Origin: Polytrichum commune | Lineage: Eukaryota > Streptophyta > Polytrichopsida > Polytrichales > Polytrichaceae | Length of the DNA stretch: 64,000 bases | Direction of reading: 5' to 3' | Assembly (NCBI GenBank): GCA_950295325.1 | Contig: OX485805.1 | Coordinates: forward strand, 45,594,758-45,658,757 | Shown: in pieces, positions 12,101 through 22,945 of the stretch | Layout of the letters: the number at the start of each line of letters is the position of its first letter | How positions within the stretch are numbered: position 1 is the first letter of the stretch | Position numbers and translations under genes: made by a program | The notes under the pieces: generated by a model | Told to the model about the DNA's origin: nothing | The model's database searches: none | The model's input: the letters and a program-made list of their open reading frames with translations, nothing else

Positions 12101-13752
12101 CACCCGGATAATTTACTTAGTATCACATGGTATTTTGTGTCATTGTGGTAACTTTTGTAACAAATAAGGTATGTGGGTGTTATTTGGTTTTTTTTTAATG
12201 TTCTTGTTTTTTCATTGATTATCTTTATGCAAGACGATTTGTTTTGTAGTAGAAAATCTACAATGAAATGTATGTAAAAAAACAGATCAAAAATCAGACC
12301 TCCTCTTATTTAGTTATGGTTATTAGGAGTGCAAGTTTGTTGATTTCTTAACTGAATACATAAGGTCTCCCAACTATGTTCCATGTTGAGTGGAAAGTAG
12401 TTATTAGTATTTGAAGACGTAGTCCAATCTCTTTTAACACGTGTGTTTTTATGAGGTCTTTATGATGCGTTCTATTTGATCCTCTTTAAACCACACACCA
12501 ATTTAATCTAGGGGTCCAACTAAGAAAACTAGCCGCTTAAGACCCATCTACCTTAAGTTTACAAGTACTGACATCCCAACTTACTTTTAGTTCAAACAAT
12601 TTTAGTTTGGTATATTATGCATCATAACATTTATGTGATGAATTATTGTCAATGATGATTGACATTTGGATGAAAAAAAAACACTTAGTAAGTTACAATA
12701 TTTACAACATTATACAGTTACAAACAAAACTAAGTACACTTTGAACAAGTGCAACAAACAAAGCCATTTATGAGTCGTAAACATGTTCTTGCATGCCTGA
12801 GGTTTGCTCAAAGGTATGAGAATTGGAACATTGATGATTGGAAACACATGACTTTTAGTGACGAGACAAAGATAAATAGGTTTAACTCAAATGGTAGGTC
12901 ATGGTGTTGGATTGGAGATGGAGAACGCACTGGACCTCGACATGTCCATCAGACCGTGAAACATGGTGGTGGATCGGTGATGATTTGGGGACGCATGACA
13001 TCTTTTGGGCCAAGAACATGGTACATAATTGAATGTAGGATGGATATGCATCTGTACAAATTTATTTTAAAAAAACTCTTGTGGTCCACTATACAAAATT
13101 ACAATTTGGATCCAAGTAGGTTGGTCTTTCAACATGATAATGATCCCAAGCACACGAGCAAGATTTAGATCCCGTTGAACACTTCTAGGCACTTCTCAAA
13201 CGGCGCTTGAACAAATTTACAACACCTCCAAGAGGTATGCAAGAAATGTGGGAGTGTGTGTGTTCAACGTATCTCAATTTCAATGAACATAATTGCATGG
13301 CGCTTTATGAGAGCATGCCACGAAGAATTGACGTTGTGTTGAAGAGAAGGGGTTGCAAGACCAATTATTAAAAAAATTATAGGCAACTTGAGCAAAATTG
13401 AGAATCAGTACATACTTTCTCATTTGGCTTTGCAACACACTTTCTTATTATTAATGTAATGTGAACTTTTGCATACACCTGCAAATGTTTGTGCAATATC
13501 ATATCCAAAATTCAAATCCGAAAAAGAGCATGTGAATTGTTCATGGTTGTCTGTTGAAGATGAATTTGTTCAAAATGTACTCAATTTTGTTCTTAACTGT
13601 AAATCTATAATGTCTATTTTTTTAAATTTTTTTATAAGGAATGACAAATGATGTAAGATTTACATTTATTGTTGGTGACATTGCACGAGCGGTTTACAAT
13701 TAGTATTGAGCAATGCAAGTAGAATTGGCGACACTAAATATTATACGTGGTG
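12101..13752 (+). mobile_element. Tc1-like DNA transposon, dead copy, about 1.65 kb
   Basis: Ends are flanked by TA (12099-12100 and 13753-13754). The left end reads CACCCGGATAATTTACTTAG and then TATCACATGG. The reverse complement of the right end reads CACCACGTATAATATTTAG and then TGTCGCCAATT. The termini are similar but imperfect inverted repeats. Length and content fit Tc1/mariner. Inside is a broken transposase gene (12749-13371). The element lies 189 bp upstream of the CBP20 ATG, in its promoter or 5' UTR region. Related deleted elements occur at 52283-52581 and, as a single end, at 60281-60350. Their left ends extend the shared terminal pattern ACTAAATAT.ATATTTAGTGT. Confidence 0.75.
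12749..13371 (+). pseudogene. Tc1-like (DDE, DD34E-type) transposase remnant
   Basis: The open part reads the catalytic half of a Tc1 transposase. The first Asp is in TFSDETKINRF, followed by GRSWCW, VKHGGGSVMIWG, and the second Asp in VFQHDNDPKHTSK. Directly after HTSK the frame breaks, and the next recognisable block is LDPVEHF. This means the roughly 30 residues that normally separate these blocks are deleted. The usual Trp after EHF is a TAG stop. Downstream, LLKRRLNKFTTPPRGMQEMW and ESMPRRIDVVLKRRG finish the family pattern up to TAA at 13369. The N-terminal DNA-binding half is not recognisable. The copy cannot encode an active enzyme. The family assignment is confident. Confidence 0.88.
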
Positions 13753-13755
13753 TAG

Positions 13756-15131
13756 ATCATAAAGTAGAACAGGCAGGCACATATGCTAATTGTTCCAACA
13801 TCCAATCAAACCGGGTATCTACCCGTGTATGACGGTAGTGTGAAACGGATGTTTTGTCATGCACTCCATAACGGGCCTTGGTTATGGTTTAGGGCCCTTA
13901 ACCTCTACTCTAGGAATTTGTAGCCCGCATCGGGCCTCTTATAAGGTAATTGGGGTGTTCGTTTTTCATGTTCTTCAACTTCTACCGATAAGATTTACAC
14001 AACGAAAATTTGTGTTGCACTAGCAAATTTGCAATGAAGCATCAACAAAAATTGGATTGATAATTGGAGCTCTTCTAATTTAGTTAGAGTCATCAATAGC
14101 GCATGTTTTGTTGAACACATAGGTCCTTCCAATCGTCTCTGGTATTGAGTTTGGAGTAGCTAATAAAATTTGAAGACGTAGTTCAATGTCTTTTGAGCAA
14201 GTGTTTTTATGGTGTTTTGTTTTTTGATCCTCACCTAAGCACACACCAACCAAATACAAGTGACTGATTAAGCAAAGTAGTTGAATAACACAAGCAAATC
14301 TTACATACACATTTTGTTTTAAATTGTACTATGTGGATATAGATTTTGATGTGACATCTTGGTATATAGTGAAAGGTTGTTTTCTTGCAAGGTAGTTATT
14401 TTCTACACACCCACATGAAGTGACTTGAACAAATTTTTATGAATATTCTATATCATCCAATATAAAGAGAGAATACCAATTTGTATGAACTTCATAGGTT
14501 TGTTTAACCCCTCAACGCTTTTAGCATGTACATACAACTTGTGTGTTTCTTATTTATTTATCCTAAACGTAAGAATTCTTCATATGAGCACTTTCCAATC
14601 TATTTTAGTGTTCATATGTCTAGAAGAATAACCTTGCAAGACAACAAGTTATCACCATCTGACAAAAAATCACATCACAATGTATATTCACATTACACAA
14701 TTCCCAAAACATCTTATGTACAAGAGAAATGAGTTTTAAGTACATCTAGACTTAGGCTTGAAGTCTAGACATAATGAAAAATGTGTATGTGCACTTCTAA
14801 CAATGGACCTTATGAAAGATATGACATATACTAGTCTTAGATGTAGATTGCATCACTTGTTACAACATGTCTTAGTTGCATACACAATGGGCTATCTGTT
14901 AAATAGCCATCTAGAGTGATTGTTTGACCACATTGCGTCTCAAAGTATGTATGGTTAGGGTTTTGTCATATTATTCAGGTATCTTTTCCCAAAGAATGTA
15001 TTTTTTGGTAACGTGCATGTTATGATGGTGCAAAAAACAAACCTTCAATTGCCTTATTATATATTAGAGAAGCCTTTTGTCCATGTTTAATGAAATCCTT
15101 GGTAGAGCTCCAAATCAAGCTTGAAACATGT
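13756..15131. other. Intergenic spacer with dispersed-repeat fragment
   Basis: AT-rich, with no coding signal. A fragment of the dispersed repeat (GAAGACGTAGTTCAATGTC, then GTGTTTTTATGGTGTTT and GATCCTCACCTAAGCACACA) lies at about 14170-14255. A sister fragment lies inside the Tc1 element near 12410-12500. Confidence 0.5.
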
Positions 15132-15135
15132 TTAA

Positions 15136-15735
15136 CCCCTAAAGGACCGTAAGGCCCCCAGGGGGCTTTTGATTCTAGAAAAGTGCAAATTGGATAAGAT
15201 TGTTCCAAAGAAGCCCAAATTTGCGGGGAGAGGACCCTGGCTGTTTTTGCGAGATGGATCCAATGGTCTTTTCCGATCAGAAAATGATGAAGGATTGGAT
15301 TTTTGGCGAATTCTTTGAGTGAACAAAAATTTCAGTTTTTGGGCCCAATCTCATTGCTTGGAAACTTCAGAGTCCCATATCTTTTTTTCCACACCTCAGA
15401 ATTTGACGAAAAAAAATCCACATGAGGGTCATAATGTTCTTTACATGTGGTAAAAATTTCAGATGTTTTGGAGCACTTCTAAGCAATCTGATTCCAGCAT
15501 AAGTACGAAGTACCCCCTGCCCGAACAATTTCCATCAATCTTCTCAACGGTGGCAATTTCTCAGAAATTGTGCGATCTTGTTGATCTTTTTTTCATAAAC
15601 AAGCTATGTAAGTCTTCTTTAGTTTCAACGGTGCCGATCGTGAAAATTACCCCACACTAATAAGAAATTGAGCTTGCTACAAGAGCTAATCAAGAAAACA
15701 TGACCTAAGCTAAAACACCCCCGGTCCTTTAGGGG
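15136..15735. mobile_element. piggyBac-like non-autonomous element (600 bp, TTAA target duplication)
   Basis: The left end is TTAA (15132-15135) followed by CCCCTAAAGGACCG. The right end is CGGTCCTTTAGGGG followed by TTAA (15736-15739). This gives a perfect 14-bp terminal inverted repeat starting CCC and an exact TTAA duplication, the diagnostic combination for the piggyBac superfamily. The interior shows no transposase. It is a single copy in this window, so the boundary call rests on the TIR and TSD alone. Confidence 0.75.
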
Positions 15736-16275
15736 TTAAGGATCAATGCTTGAACATGTTTAGCATGTTCACTATAATAAGTGTGGATTCTTGTTTAATA
15801 GTGAATGACTCATATGAGATCTTTATCAAGTTCTTTCCATATCACTTTCCTCGAGTGTCAAGAAGTGTAACCTTTCAACACAACGAGCTGTCACTATCCA
15901 CTAAAGAGTCACGTCACACTATATTGTCATGTCCTACACTAAAAACATTTGTCTGTATGAGAAGCCCAAAATGTGCCCTAAAGAGTTTGGAGGTTAAATC
16001 CTAAATGCACAAGTTGCTAAAAAAGTCGGATGTGATTGTTATTACAAATGTGTTTCATTATATCTATAAATTTATCTTTCCTTTTTCCACATGCAACCAG
16101 TGGAATTCTACATTATCTCGAGCAAACCCAATGAGATTATGTATTAACTACTTCTTGTAATGAACCCTAAATTACACGGGACCCTTGAGGGCCTTTCTTG
16201 CTATATATTTTATCATCTGGAGAAAGTAACACGGTTAATCATTTGAATATGATTGGGTTTTTCCACCAAGTTATG

Positions 16276-16399
16276 TTGTTTTTTTTTGGGGGGGGGGGGA
16301 GGGGAACACATGAGGCAATTGACCACCTGACTAGTTTTCGGTCAAGTAGAGAGATGATTTCATGATTGGGAATTGAATTGCCAACCACTCCATTTAGTT
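16276..16399 (-). mobile_element. SINE-like retroelement with target-site duplication
   Basis: This roughly 124-bp insert is flanked by near-identical direct repeats of about 20 bp, containing CCACCAAGTTATG (16255-16275 and 16400-16420). Read on the minus strand it starts ACTAAATGGAGTGGTTGGC, then ATTCAATTCCC (tRNA T-arm-like), and ends in a C-rich then A-rich tail (C11 A9). A related copy lies at 41324-41455. The long direct repeats and A-tail fit target-primed reverse transcription. Confidence 0.6.
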
Positions 16400-16632
16400 T
16401 GGGTTTTCCACCAAGTTATGATTCTCATACATCCAACTGAAACAAAAATGAAGCAATTTTAGTTTACTTTGGCTATTTAGAGATTTTGAAGAAATTTTTT
16501 CAAGGAAAATTCTTTTGAACTAATCTGGTGGAGATCATTGACAATGATTTGTATACAAACCATATGGGAGTGTTATAGAATTCACTATCTTGGCAAGATC
16601 ATGAGTTGTGCTTTTGTGAGAAAGGAAGGCTC

Positions 16633-16651
16633 GGGGGGGGGGGGGGGGGGG
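16633..16651 (+). repeat. Poly-G run (19 G)
   Basis: An uninterrupted G homopolymer. It is one of several G or C runs in this AT-rich window and a likely sequencing or assembly trouble spot. Confidence 0.9.
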
Positions 16652-17502
16652 ATACATAGGATTAACAAAGTTAGCAAAATTAGGTGAGGAACATGAACAT
16701 AAGTTGAGCTACACATCAAAGGGAGAAAAAAATGAAATATTGTAAAAAGTAGGTGTTTTACATGCTTGAGTTGTTCCTCACCAAGAGGCATCAATAACTC
16801 TCAATTCAAACATGCCAATATGGCTTAATCAAATTTGAAAAATAAAAAGGATCTAATGTTCATATTCTTCAGAAAGCTTGGGACCCACAATTACCCTAAC
16901 ACTGACGGGCATCAAGCAACATGTGTCTATATAAAAATCGTAGTGGTCATGCTAACTTATACGTACATATTCCTTGTCTATTCCTGATTGAATACAAGGA
17001 GGCACATTATCACCTGTAATCGATGACCGGTCCATAATCTGATCACCTCGTCCGGTAACAAACACGTGTCACCTTACTATCGATTGTAGAAATCACCCCA
17101 ACACCTTGCTCATTGTTGCTGCTGCAACTCAACAAGTTGGGCTCCTACTGGAGGTCGTGACGAGAGGGACTTCTCGAATCCATAACTAGTCACTCAATTA
17201 AGTGGAGGGCACTTCCAACAACTCTTGCATTTTCTCAGCAAAGACATTTCATCCATATCCTATAGTTTACATTCATAAACAGACCGGTTAAATCTCACAA
17301 CATAACGAACGAGAATCGATGGATGTAGCAGCTTGTCATCCACTCTCCTCTCTCCCGTTACGTAATTCATTATCTAATTCGTAATGAATTGATCGGCGTG
17401 ACGAGAGGGCTCCCTGAATCCAGTACCTACTTCGTAAACGATTTAATCGACAATTCTACCAGAGGCCTCATCCGAAGAGTCCGCATTTTGGATTTCGTGT
17501 TG

Positions 17503-20500
17503 CTACGGGCGATCATCAACCTCAGCATTGAGGTCGGAAACCCTCCTGGAGCTCTCTGCTCGTCGCCTAACCAATTTGCGGGGATCTTTGGGGAAGTTCT
17601 GCAAATCAGACATGTCGATACTCGGCTGATCGAAAGGGGAGCGATCATCCGGGACTTTGTCTGATGTCTGCTCTTCTTCATGCATGTCGACCTTGGCCAG
17701 GGGGATTTCGGAGACCCATTTTGTTCTCCCGAGTGTGTCGAGGAGCCCTTCCAATGCGGCCGTGGGATTGCGTTTCTTTTTCAACATGAGCTCGCTGACC
17801 TCCGCAGGCGCGATGGCCTTGTTGGCGATGGCGGCCTCGATCTCGGGGAACAAGTCGTGCCATTCGAGACCGAGGTTGTTTCTGGCTAGGGTTTGGAACG
17901 CGGGAAACCCGCACCACGACATGTGGATGTGTTTGTCCATCCTGCCTGCGCGAAGCAGCGCCTTGTCCAGTTTCTCGATGTAGTTCGTGGTGAAGATGAT
18001 GATGCGTTCACGTCCGCAGCATGACCACAAGCCATCAGTGAAGTTGAGCAGCCCGGAGAGTGTAACTCGACTTGCCTGCAAACCAAGTTCGGGTTTACCG
18101 CCTCAATTATCATCTAACCACATTTGAAGTGCCTCCAAAAGACACAGTAGATTGACTATTATGAATGCATGCTGCAACATTCTAGAGGTTTCCTGTTGCG
18201 ATCAAGTTGACTTTAGAGGTCCGGTTAGCTGATGATTCTTCCTCGATTCAACAAAAGCGAGTATTCTAATTGATACTCGCGGAAATCCTAAGTTTCGTCG
18301 TCAATGATCATCCAATGAAGCTTTCAAGAGAAGGTTTGAGATTATTTGAGTTCGGGACTACCACCTGATTTGTTATCCTACCGCATTTGTAGTGCCTCCG
18401 AAAAACAGAAATGATTGACTATTCCATGATTCGGTTGCAATCAGGTTCAATTTAAGAGGTCTAGTCAGGTAATAATTCTTTCTCAACTCAAGAAAAGCGA
18501 GCATTTCATTTGAAACTCGCTGAAACTACGAGTTCCCTCGTAAATGATTATCCAATGAAGCTTTCAAGAGAAGGTTCGAAATGATACAGTATAAATTCAA
18601 TGACTGCAAAACGCATCCGCTGGAGATAATTAACGACCCGGTAACGAAGGTAATTAAGCTATCCAGCGAAGAATTTGTCTGAAGAATCTGGAGCTATGTT
18701 CTATTGTTGGAGAGGTTGCAGTTACCTCGTCAGGAGTGCCTGCAGCTCCCCGACCTGATCTACCAGGACCAGCCATGACATCATCCTTAACCTTCTGGGC
18801 CTGAGCACGCTCAGCAACGTCAATGGAGCAGTCGATATCCTCGATCACAATCACAGACCGGTTCGTCGTCTGAATAAGCAATTTGCGAAGCTCAGAATTC
18901 GATGCAACTTCCGTGAGCTCCACATCGTACACATCATACTGCAGGAAGTTTGCGATGGCTGCAATCATGCTTGATTTTCCTGTCCCGGGTGGCCCGTAGA
19001 GAAGGTATCCCCTCTTCCACGCTTTCCCTGCCTTCTGGTAAAATGCCTCTCCATTGGTGAAGTCCAAGAGATCCTCCTTAATCTCCTCTTTCAGGTCCGG
19101 GTCCATTGCTAAAGTGTCGAACGTCGACGGATGCTTGAATGGCACCGACTCCCATGCCTTCCCGCCCCTAAACCTGTATAATCAAATCAAATTTTCGAAA
19201 TGCAGGATGTTAGTCATCAGAATCTTGATTCTTACAACTCGACAACACTTAGACACTCCCTCCAAGCTGCAGTCAATCAGTGACAGATCACAGGGAGAAC
19301 TAGGAGGGGAATCTTGCCCTCTTTGCATACAAATATCAGTGGCTGGAAGGAATGTAGTATGCCAATATAATGAGAAATTTTCAGTTTTCCATCTCTCGTT
19401 CAAGAAAGAGGATCTTTAGGTCACATCAGTTTAAGATCGACCTTCACCATCCATTGAAGGTCTTACGTGTTCACTCTGTTATCTTCACTAGTTTGGAGGT
19501 AACCACAAAAAAAGAAAAAAGAAAAAAGAAAAGTGTATGTATAGCGAGTTCAAGAAACAGAAGATTTTGGTTCTTCGATGGTTTGTACACGCATGCGATC
19601 CTTTCAATTTTTCGAAGAAGAATAAGTCCCGCTTGAGACAACGATTAGCACACCGATTAAATTTTGCGATGGTATAGGAGGACGAGGATGAACTCTACCC
19701 GTTGTTGGTTTTGATGTTGGTGTAGAGGAGGCGGTCGCGGGAGCGATCCTTGACCTCCCCGGCGACGTCGATGATATGCTGCACGTACGCATCCAGGACT
19801 CGGCTCTTGTCGCCCTTGCGCATCTTGAGCGTATATTTGCGCTTCTCGTCCATCGGTGCTTCACTGCCCCAGGAGTTGAAGCCTCCCGCCTGCGGTCGCG
19901 CGGACACCTCGTGCGACCACCAGAGCGTGGCGCCCTGAAAGGATTCCTCCACCGACTCGTTGTGCGCGAGCGAGAAGGTGTTCTGCGTCGCGTTCCGGGG
20001 GCGGCACAAGTTCACGTGTTGCGCAGCCATGGCGGTCGGGGAGCTCAGGTACGCCTGGTGCAAACAAATGTACGTTATATTCGATTAAGGTAGCCGATTG
20101 AAGGTGGCGATACAAAAAATTATCGAAGATTGAACCATTATCATTCCTACATAAGTACAATTTGGAAGGCTCCCAAACAGTCATCCAACTCTTTTAAAAA
20201 TTTGAGCGACATCATCCTGTACGCAAAGTGTATGTTCATTTCATTGAGGTATCCAATTGAAGGTGGCGACACAAACGTTTATCAAAGTTAGAACAATTGT
20301 CATTCCTACATGACAAAAATTAGGCAGGTGCCCGAATAGTCAGTCATCCGAGTCCTTCAAGTTTGAGCGACATCATCCTGTTCACAAAGTGGCGATACAA
20401 AAATCTATCGAAGTATGAACTATTGTAGTATTTACAGTACGATAATATGAACAGGTTCTTGAACACTCATCCCAGACCTTACAGTTTGAGCGCAACGTCA

Positions 20501-21257
20501 TCCTGAATAGTTATAAAAGTCGTAGAAGAAGTGCTGAGAATTGAAACGAATGTTGGACAGAATGATAACCTCAGTTTTGAAATATGAAGTTAAAGGATTT
20601 GACACTGGCCTGCGCATGGTCGTAGAAATACATGAACAAGAATTATTGTCATTCCTAGATAACTACAATTTGGACCGGTTTCGTAACAGTCACCCGAGTG
20701 ATTAATGTTTGAACGACATCGTCCTAAATTGTGATAAAAGTTAAAGAAGTGGTGGTGAGAAATGGAATGAATGCTCGATAGAATGATAAAATCCTTAGTT
20801 TTGAGAATTTGAAGTTAAAGGATTAGGCACTGGTCTGCACATGGTCATAGAACTACATGAACATGAACCATTAACATCCCTACATAAGTACAATTTGGAC
20901 AGGTTTCGTAGAAGTCATTCGAGTTTCCGCGACATCAACCTGAACTGTGATAAAAGTTGGAGAAGTGACGAGAAATGAAATGCATGTTCCACAGAATGAT
21001 ATTATCCTTATGTTTCAGAATTTGACATTGAAGGATTTGGCACTGACCTGCACATGATCGTAGATCTCGTTGCCCCCGGCGCCGTAGAACTCCGGGATGT
21101 CGAAGAAGACGTAGGGCATGAATTGGTGCAGGAGGCGACGCACCCAGGTATGGAAGATGGTGGTGTACTCCTTAGGAAGCAAATTCTGCAGGAACCCCAA
21201 CACACCGAGCATCGCCGCCCAAAACGTCCACAATTCCATGCCGCCACCGACCTTCAT
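17503..21257 (-). CDS. BCS1-like AAA-ATPase (plant AAA_assoc/AAA family), complete, 4 exons
   Basis: Member of the plant family related to mitochondrial BCS1 (Arabidopsis AATP1/OM66/HSR4-type). These are membrane-anchored AAA-ATPases of mitochondria or ER. Exons: 21257-21048, 20054-19699, 19167-18726, 18075-17503. They give 526 residues with all phases closed. The N-terminus has a hydrophobic anchor (FWAAMLGVLGFLQNLL), then the AAA_assoc signature PYVFFDIPEFYG. Exon 2 carries FQGATLWW, KYTLKMRKGDK and DRLLYTN. Exon 3 carries VPFKHPSTFDTLAMDP, Walker A GPPGTGKSS, and Walker B VIVIEDIDCS. Exon 4 carries LSGLLNFTDGLWS, sensor-1 IIIFTTNY and RAGRMDKHIHMSWC. The C-terminal tail (about 70 residues) is charged and unconserved. 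An alternative start at Met7 (21239, MELWTFW) fits the family equally well. Introns 1 and 3 and the 5' flank carry tandem duplications. A paralogue lies at 61739-64000. Confidence 0.92.
18116..18590. repeat. Tandem duplication (2 x about 240-260 bp) in intron 3 of the AAA-ATPase
   Basis: Units start near 18121 and 18383 (CATTTG.AGTGCCTCC.AAA). Both contain GATTGACTATT, GAGGT..GGT.AG, a CTCAA..AAAGCGAG block, and end in TCCAATGAAGCTTTCAAGAG (18313 and 18553 regions). The copies are imperfect. They sit wholly inside the intron between the Walker exon and the sensor-1 exon. Confidence 0.85.
20087..21063. repeat. Tandem repeats filling AAA-ATPase intron 1, including copies of the 5' splice site
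   Basis: Two sub-arrays are present. Near the exon 2 side, units start at about 20087, 20257 and 20388 (GGTGGCGA.ACAAA..TATC.AAG). Nearer exon 1 are three units of about 217-221 bp, with GATAAAAGTT..AGAAGTG marks near 20507, 20728 and 20945. Each of these three ends in the sequence that forms the exon 1/intron 1 boundary (20603-20626, 20827-20850, and the real one at 21040-21063). In the two inner copies the donor GT has become GC and AC. Confidence 0.85.
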
Positions 21258-21423
21258 ACCTCCGGCTGCCGTGGAAGTTCAAGGCAATTTCTTTCTACTG
21301 CAATGATACTTATTAGAAATTGCGCAGAGAGCGATTGGAAGGAATGCTTTGCTTTGCCAGGTTTCAGTGGAGTTTGCAAGTAGCTGGAAACACAGAATGT
21401 AGATTTTCTCAAATGTTCGTTGT

Positions 21424-22230
21424 TCCGCAATTCACCGCAATTCCTCAATTGAAGTGACTCATCAGAGTCCGCAGTGGTGGTGTAAGGCTTCCAAAATTCG
21501 GCCACAATCTAGTTTATTCCAGGGGAAAGGCGACCAGATGACACGCAGATTTTCAGTGCAAACCCTCGCGAACTCAATCGAATCCAGGCTACAAATTAAG
21601 CGACGAATTTTGGAGTGGCGGAGTCTTTCGAATTGGAGCCTCTCTCGTCAAATTCCGCAGGGAAGGAATGCTTCAACTATTGATGCTGGACTCTGACGCA
21701 AGGCCACCAGACAGAATGTAAAATCCTCAGCACATTGTTCTGCAAAGCACCGCAATTCGTTTGAAGTTTGTCTTCAGAAGCAACTGACCTCCGTATTGGA
21801 GGAGTGATTCAAAGTTCAGCCAAAGTTTGAAGCTAGTTCATCCCACGGCAAGCCGACCAGATGACTCGCAGATTCTCAATACAAATCCCCCGCTAAATCC
21901 CTCAACTCAATCGAATCCAGTCAACAAGAGCAGCTCAAATTCGAAGTCCGTAACCCCTGTTTGCCAAAAGCTGATGGTGTAGAACTCTCAGTACATTACT
22001 CCACAAATCACCGCAATTGAGTAGAAGTGACTCATCAGAAGCAACTGATGAGCTTCATAGTGGAGTTATAATGTTTCCAAACTCGGCCAAACCTTCAAAG
22101 CTAAGCTCCCAGATGGCACGCAGGTTTTCCATTACGAAAATTTTGCAAAAATTCCTCAACTTAATCCAATCCAGCCAACAAAAGCAACAAAACATAAGCA
22201 ATTTCGGAGGGGCCGTGTGCCGTTCCGAAA
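21424..22230. repeat. Three degenerate tandem units upstream of the AAA-ATPase start codon
   Basis: Units marked by CACCGCAATT lie near 21434, 21748 and 22011. Each continues with GAAG(T).ACTCATCAGA-like, GGC.A.CCAGATG.CACGCAG or a variant, TCAATCGAATCCAG or TTAATCCAATCCAG, and CAA.A.AAGC. The spacing is about 260-315 bp. They occupy the 5' flank of the minus-strand gene, so they probably cover its promoter or 5' UTR. Confidence 0.75.
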
Positions 22231-22689
22231 AGCAGAGCGAGGGGATTATAAGATGGTGCCTACTTGAATTTCAAAAATTGCAAAGAGCTCAACGACAGAA
22301 TCGGTTCGGTACATCTCCCTAGAAGAACAAGAAGCTCGGAGACTGAAATTCTGCAAGTAACAAATGAAAATCTACTCACAAATCTTGGTCGGTGCTGTGA
22401 TTCGAAATGAGTCGCGAAATTCCACATGTCGTCCGATGCCATTGCTGTTACTTATACATCTTTACTTAACTTCCTAGTCAAGCAACTTGCAACCGCATCA
22501 ATTTTTGTTAATGTCACTCCGCAGTTGCGTCATTCACTCCGCCACATCATTTTCATGAATGCAGGATTCCCTCACCTTCCCCAGATCTTGCGCATACGGG
22601 ACTTAATCGCGCTCGCTCTCTCTCTCACAAACACACATTAGCCTACCTCTCCTACTAGGATACAATATATCACATGCAATTACTACGAG

Positions 22690-22945
22690 ATGCTTAATCA
22701 ATCCAAACTCCTAGCTATGAGGCCGTAGCCATCTTTCTCATAGTTTACTGAGTTCACATGAATATCTTCTTCATTCTTGACTTCAATAATGGAAAAGGAA
22801 AATCTTAAATGATCATCTGAGTCTCCCCATTTATGTTATTTGATTACTGAATTTATAAGAGATAGAATGTTTTGAGCATGCAATTTAATCTCTTTGAACC
22901 ATGTGTTTTTATGGTGTCTATTTTTGGATCCACACTTAACCACAC
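22690..22945 (-). repeat. Dispersed repeat family copy
   Basis: Same order of landmarks as 3725-3990: AATCAATCCAAA, GTAGCCAT, GAATATCTTCTTCATT, TTTTGAGCATGCAATTTAAT, GTTTTTATGGTGTC, GATCCACACTTAACCACA. It is diverged and has no coding capacity. Confidence 0.55.

Larger units (their letters stand above)
15740..17502. other. Intergenic region 3' of the BCS1-like gene
   Basis: Apart from the SINE and the poly-G run, nothing recognisable is present. The last several hundred bases (16900-17502) are less AT-rich and probably contain the 3' UTR of the minus-strand AAA-ATPase. No open frame here has family motifs. Confidence 0.5.

Noticed and set aside
19776-20093. Long plus-strand frames opposite the AAA-ATPase exons (also near 17657-17983 and 61901-62182)
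   Set aside because: They are shadows of GC-rich coding exons on the minus strand. They show no family motif in their own frame.
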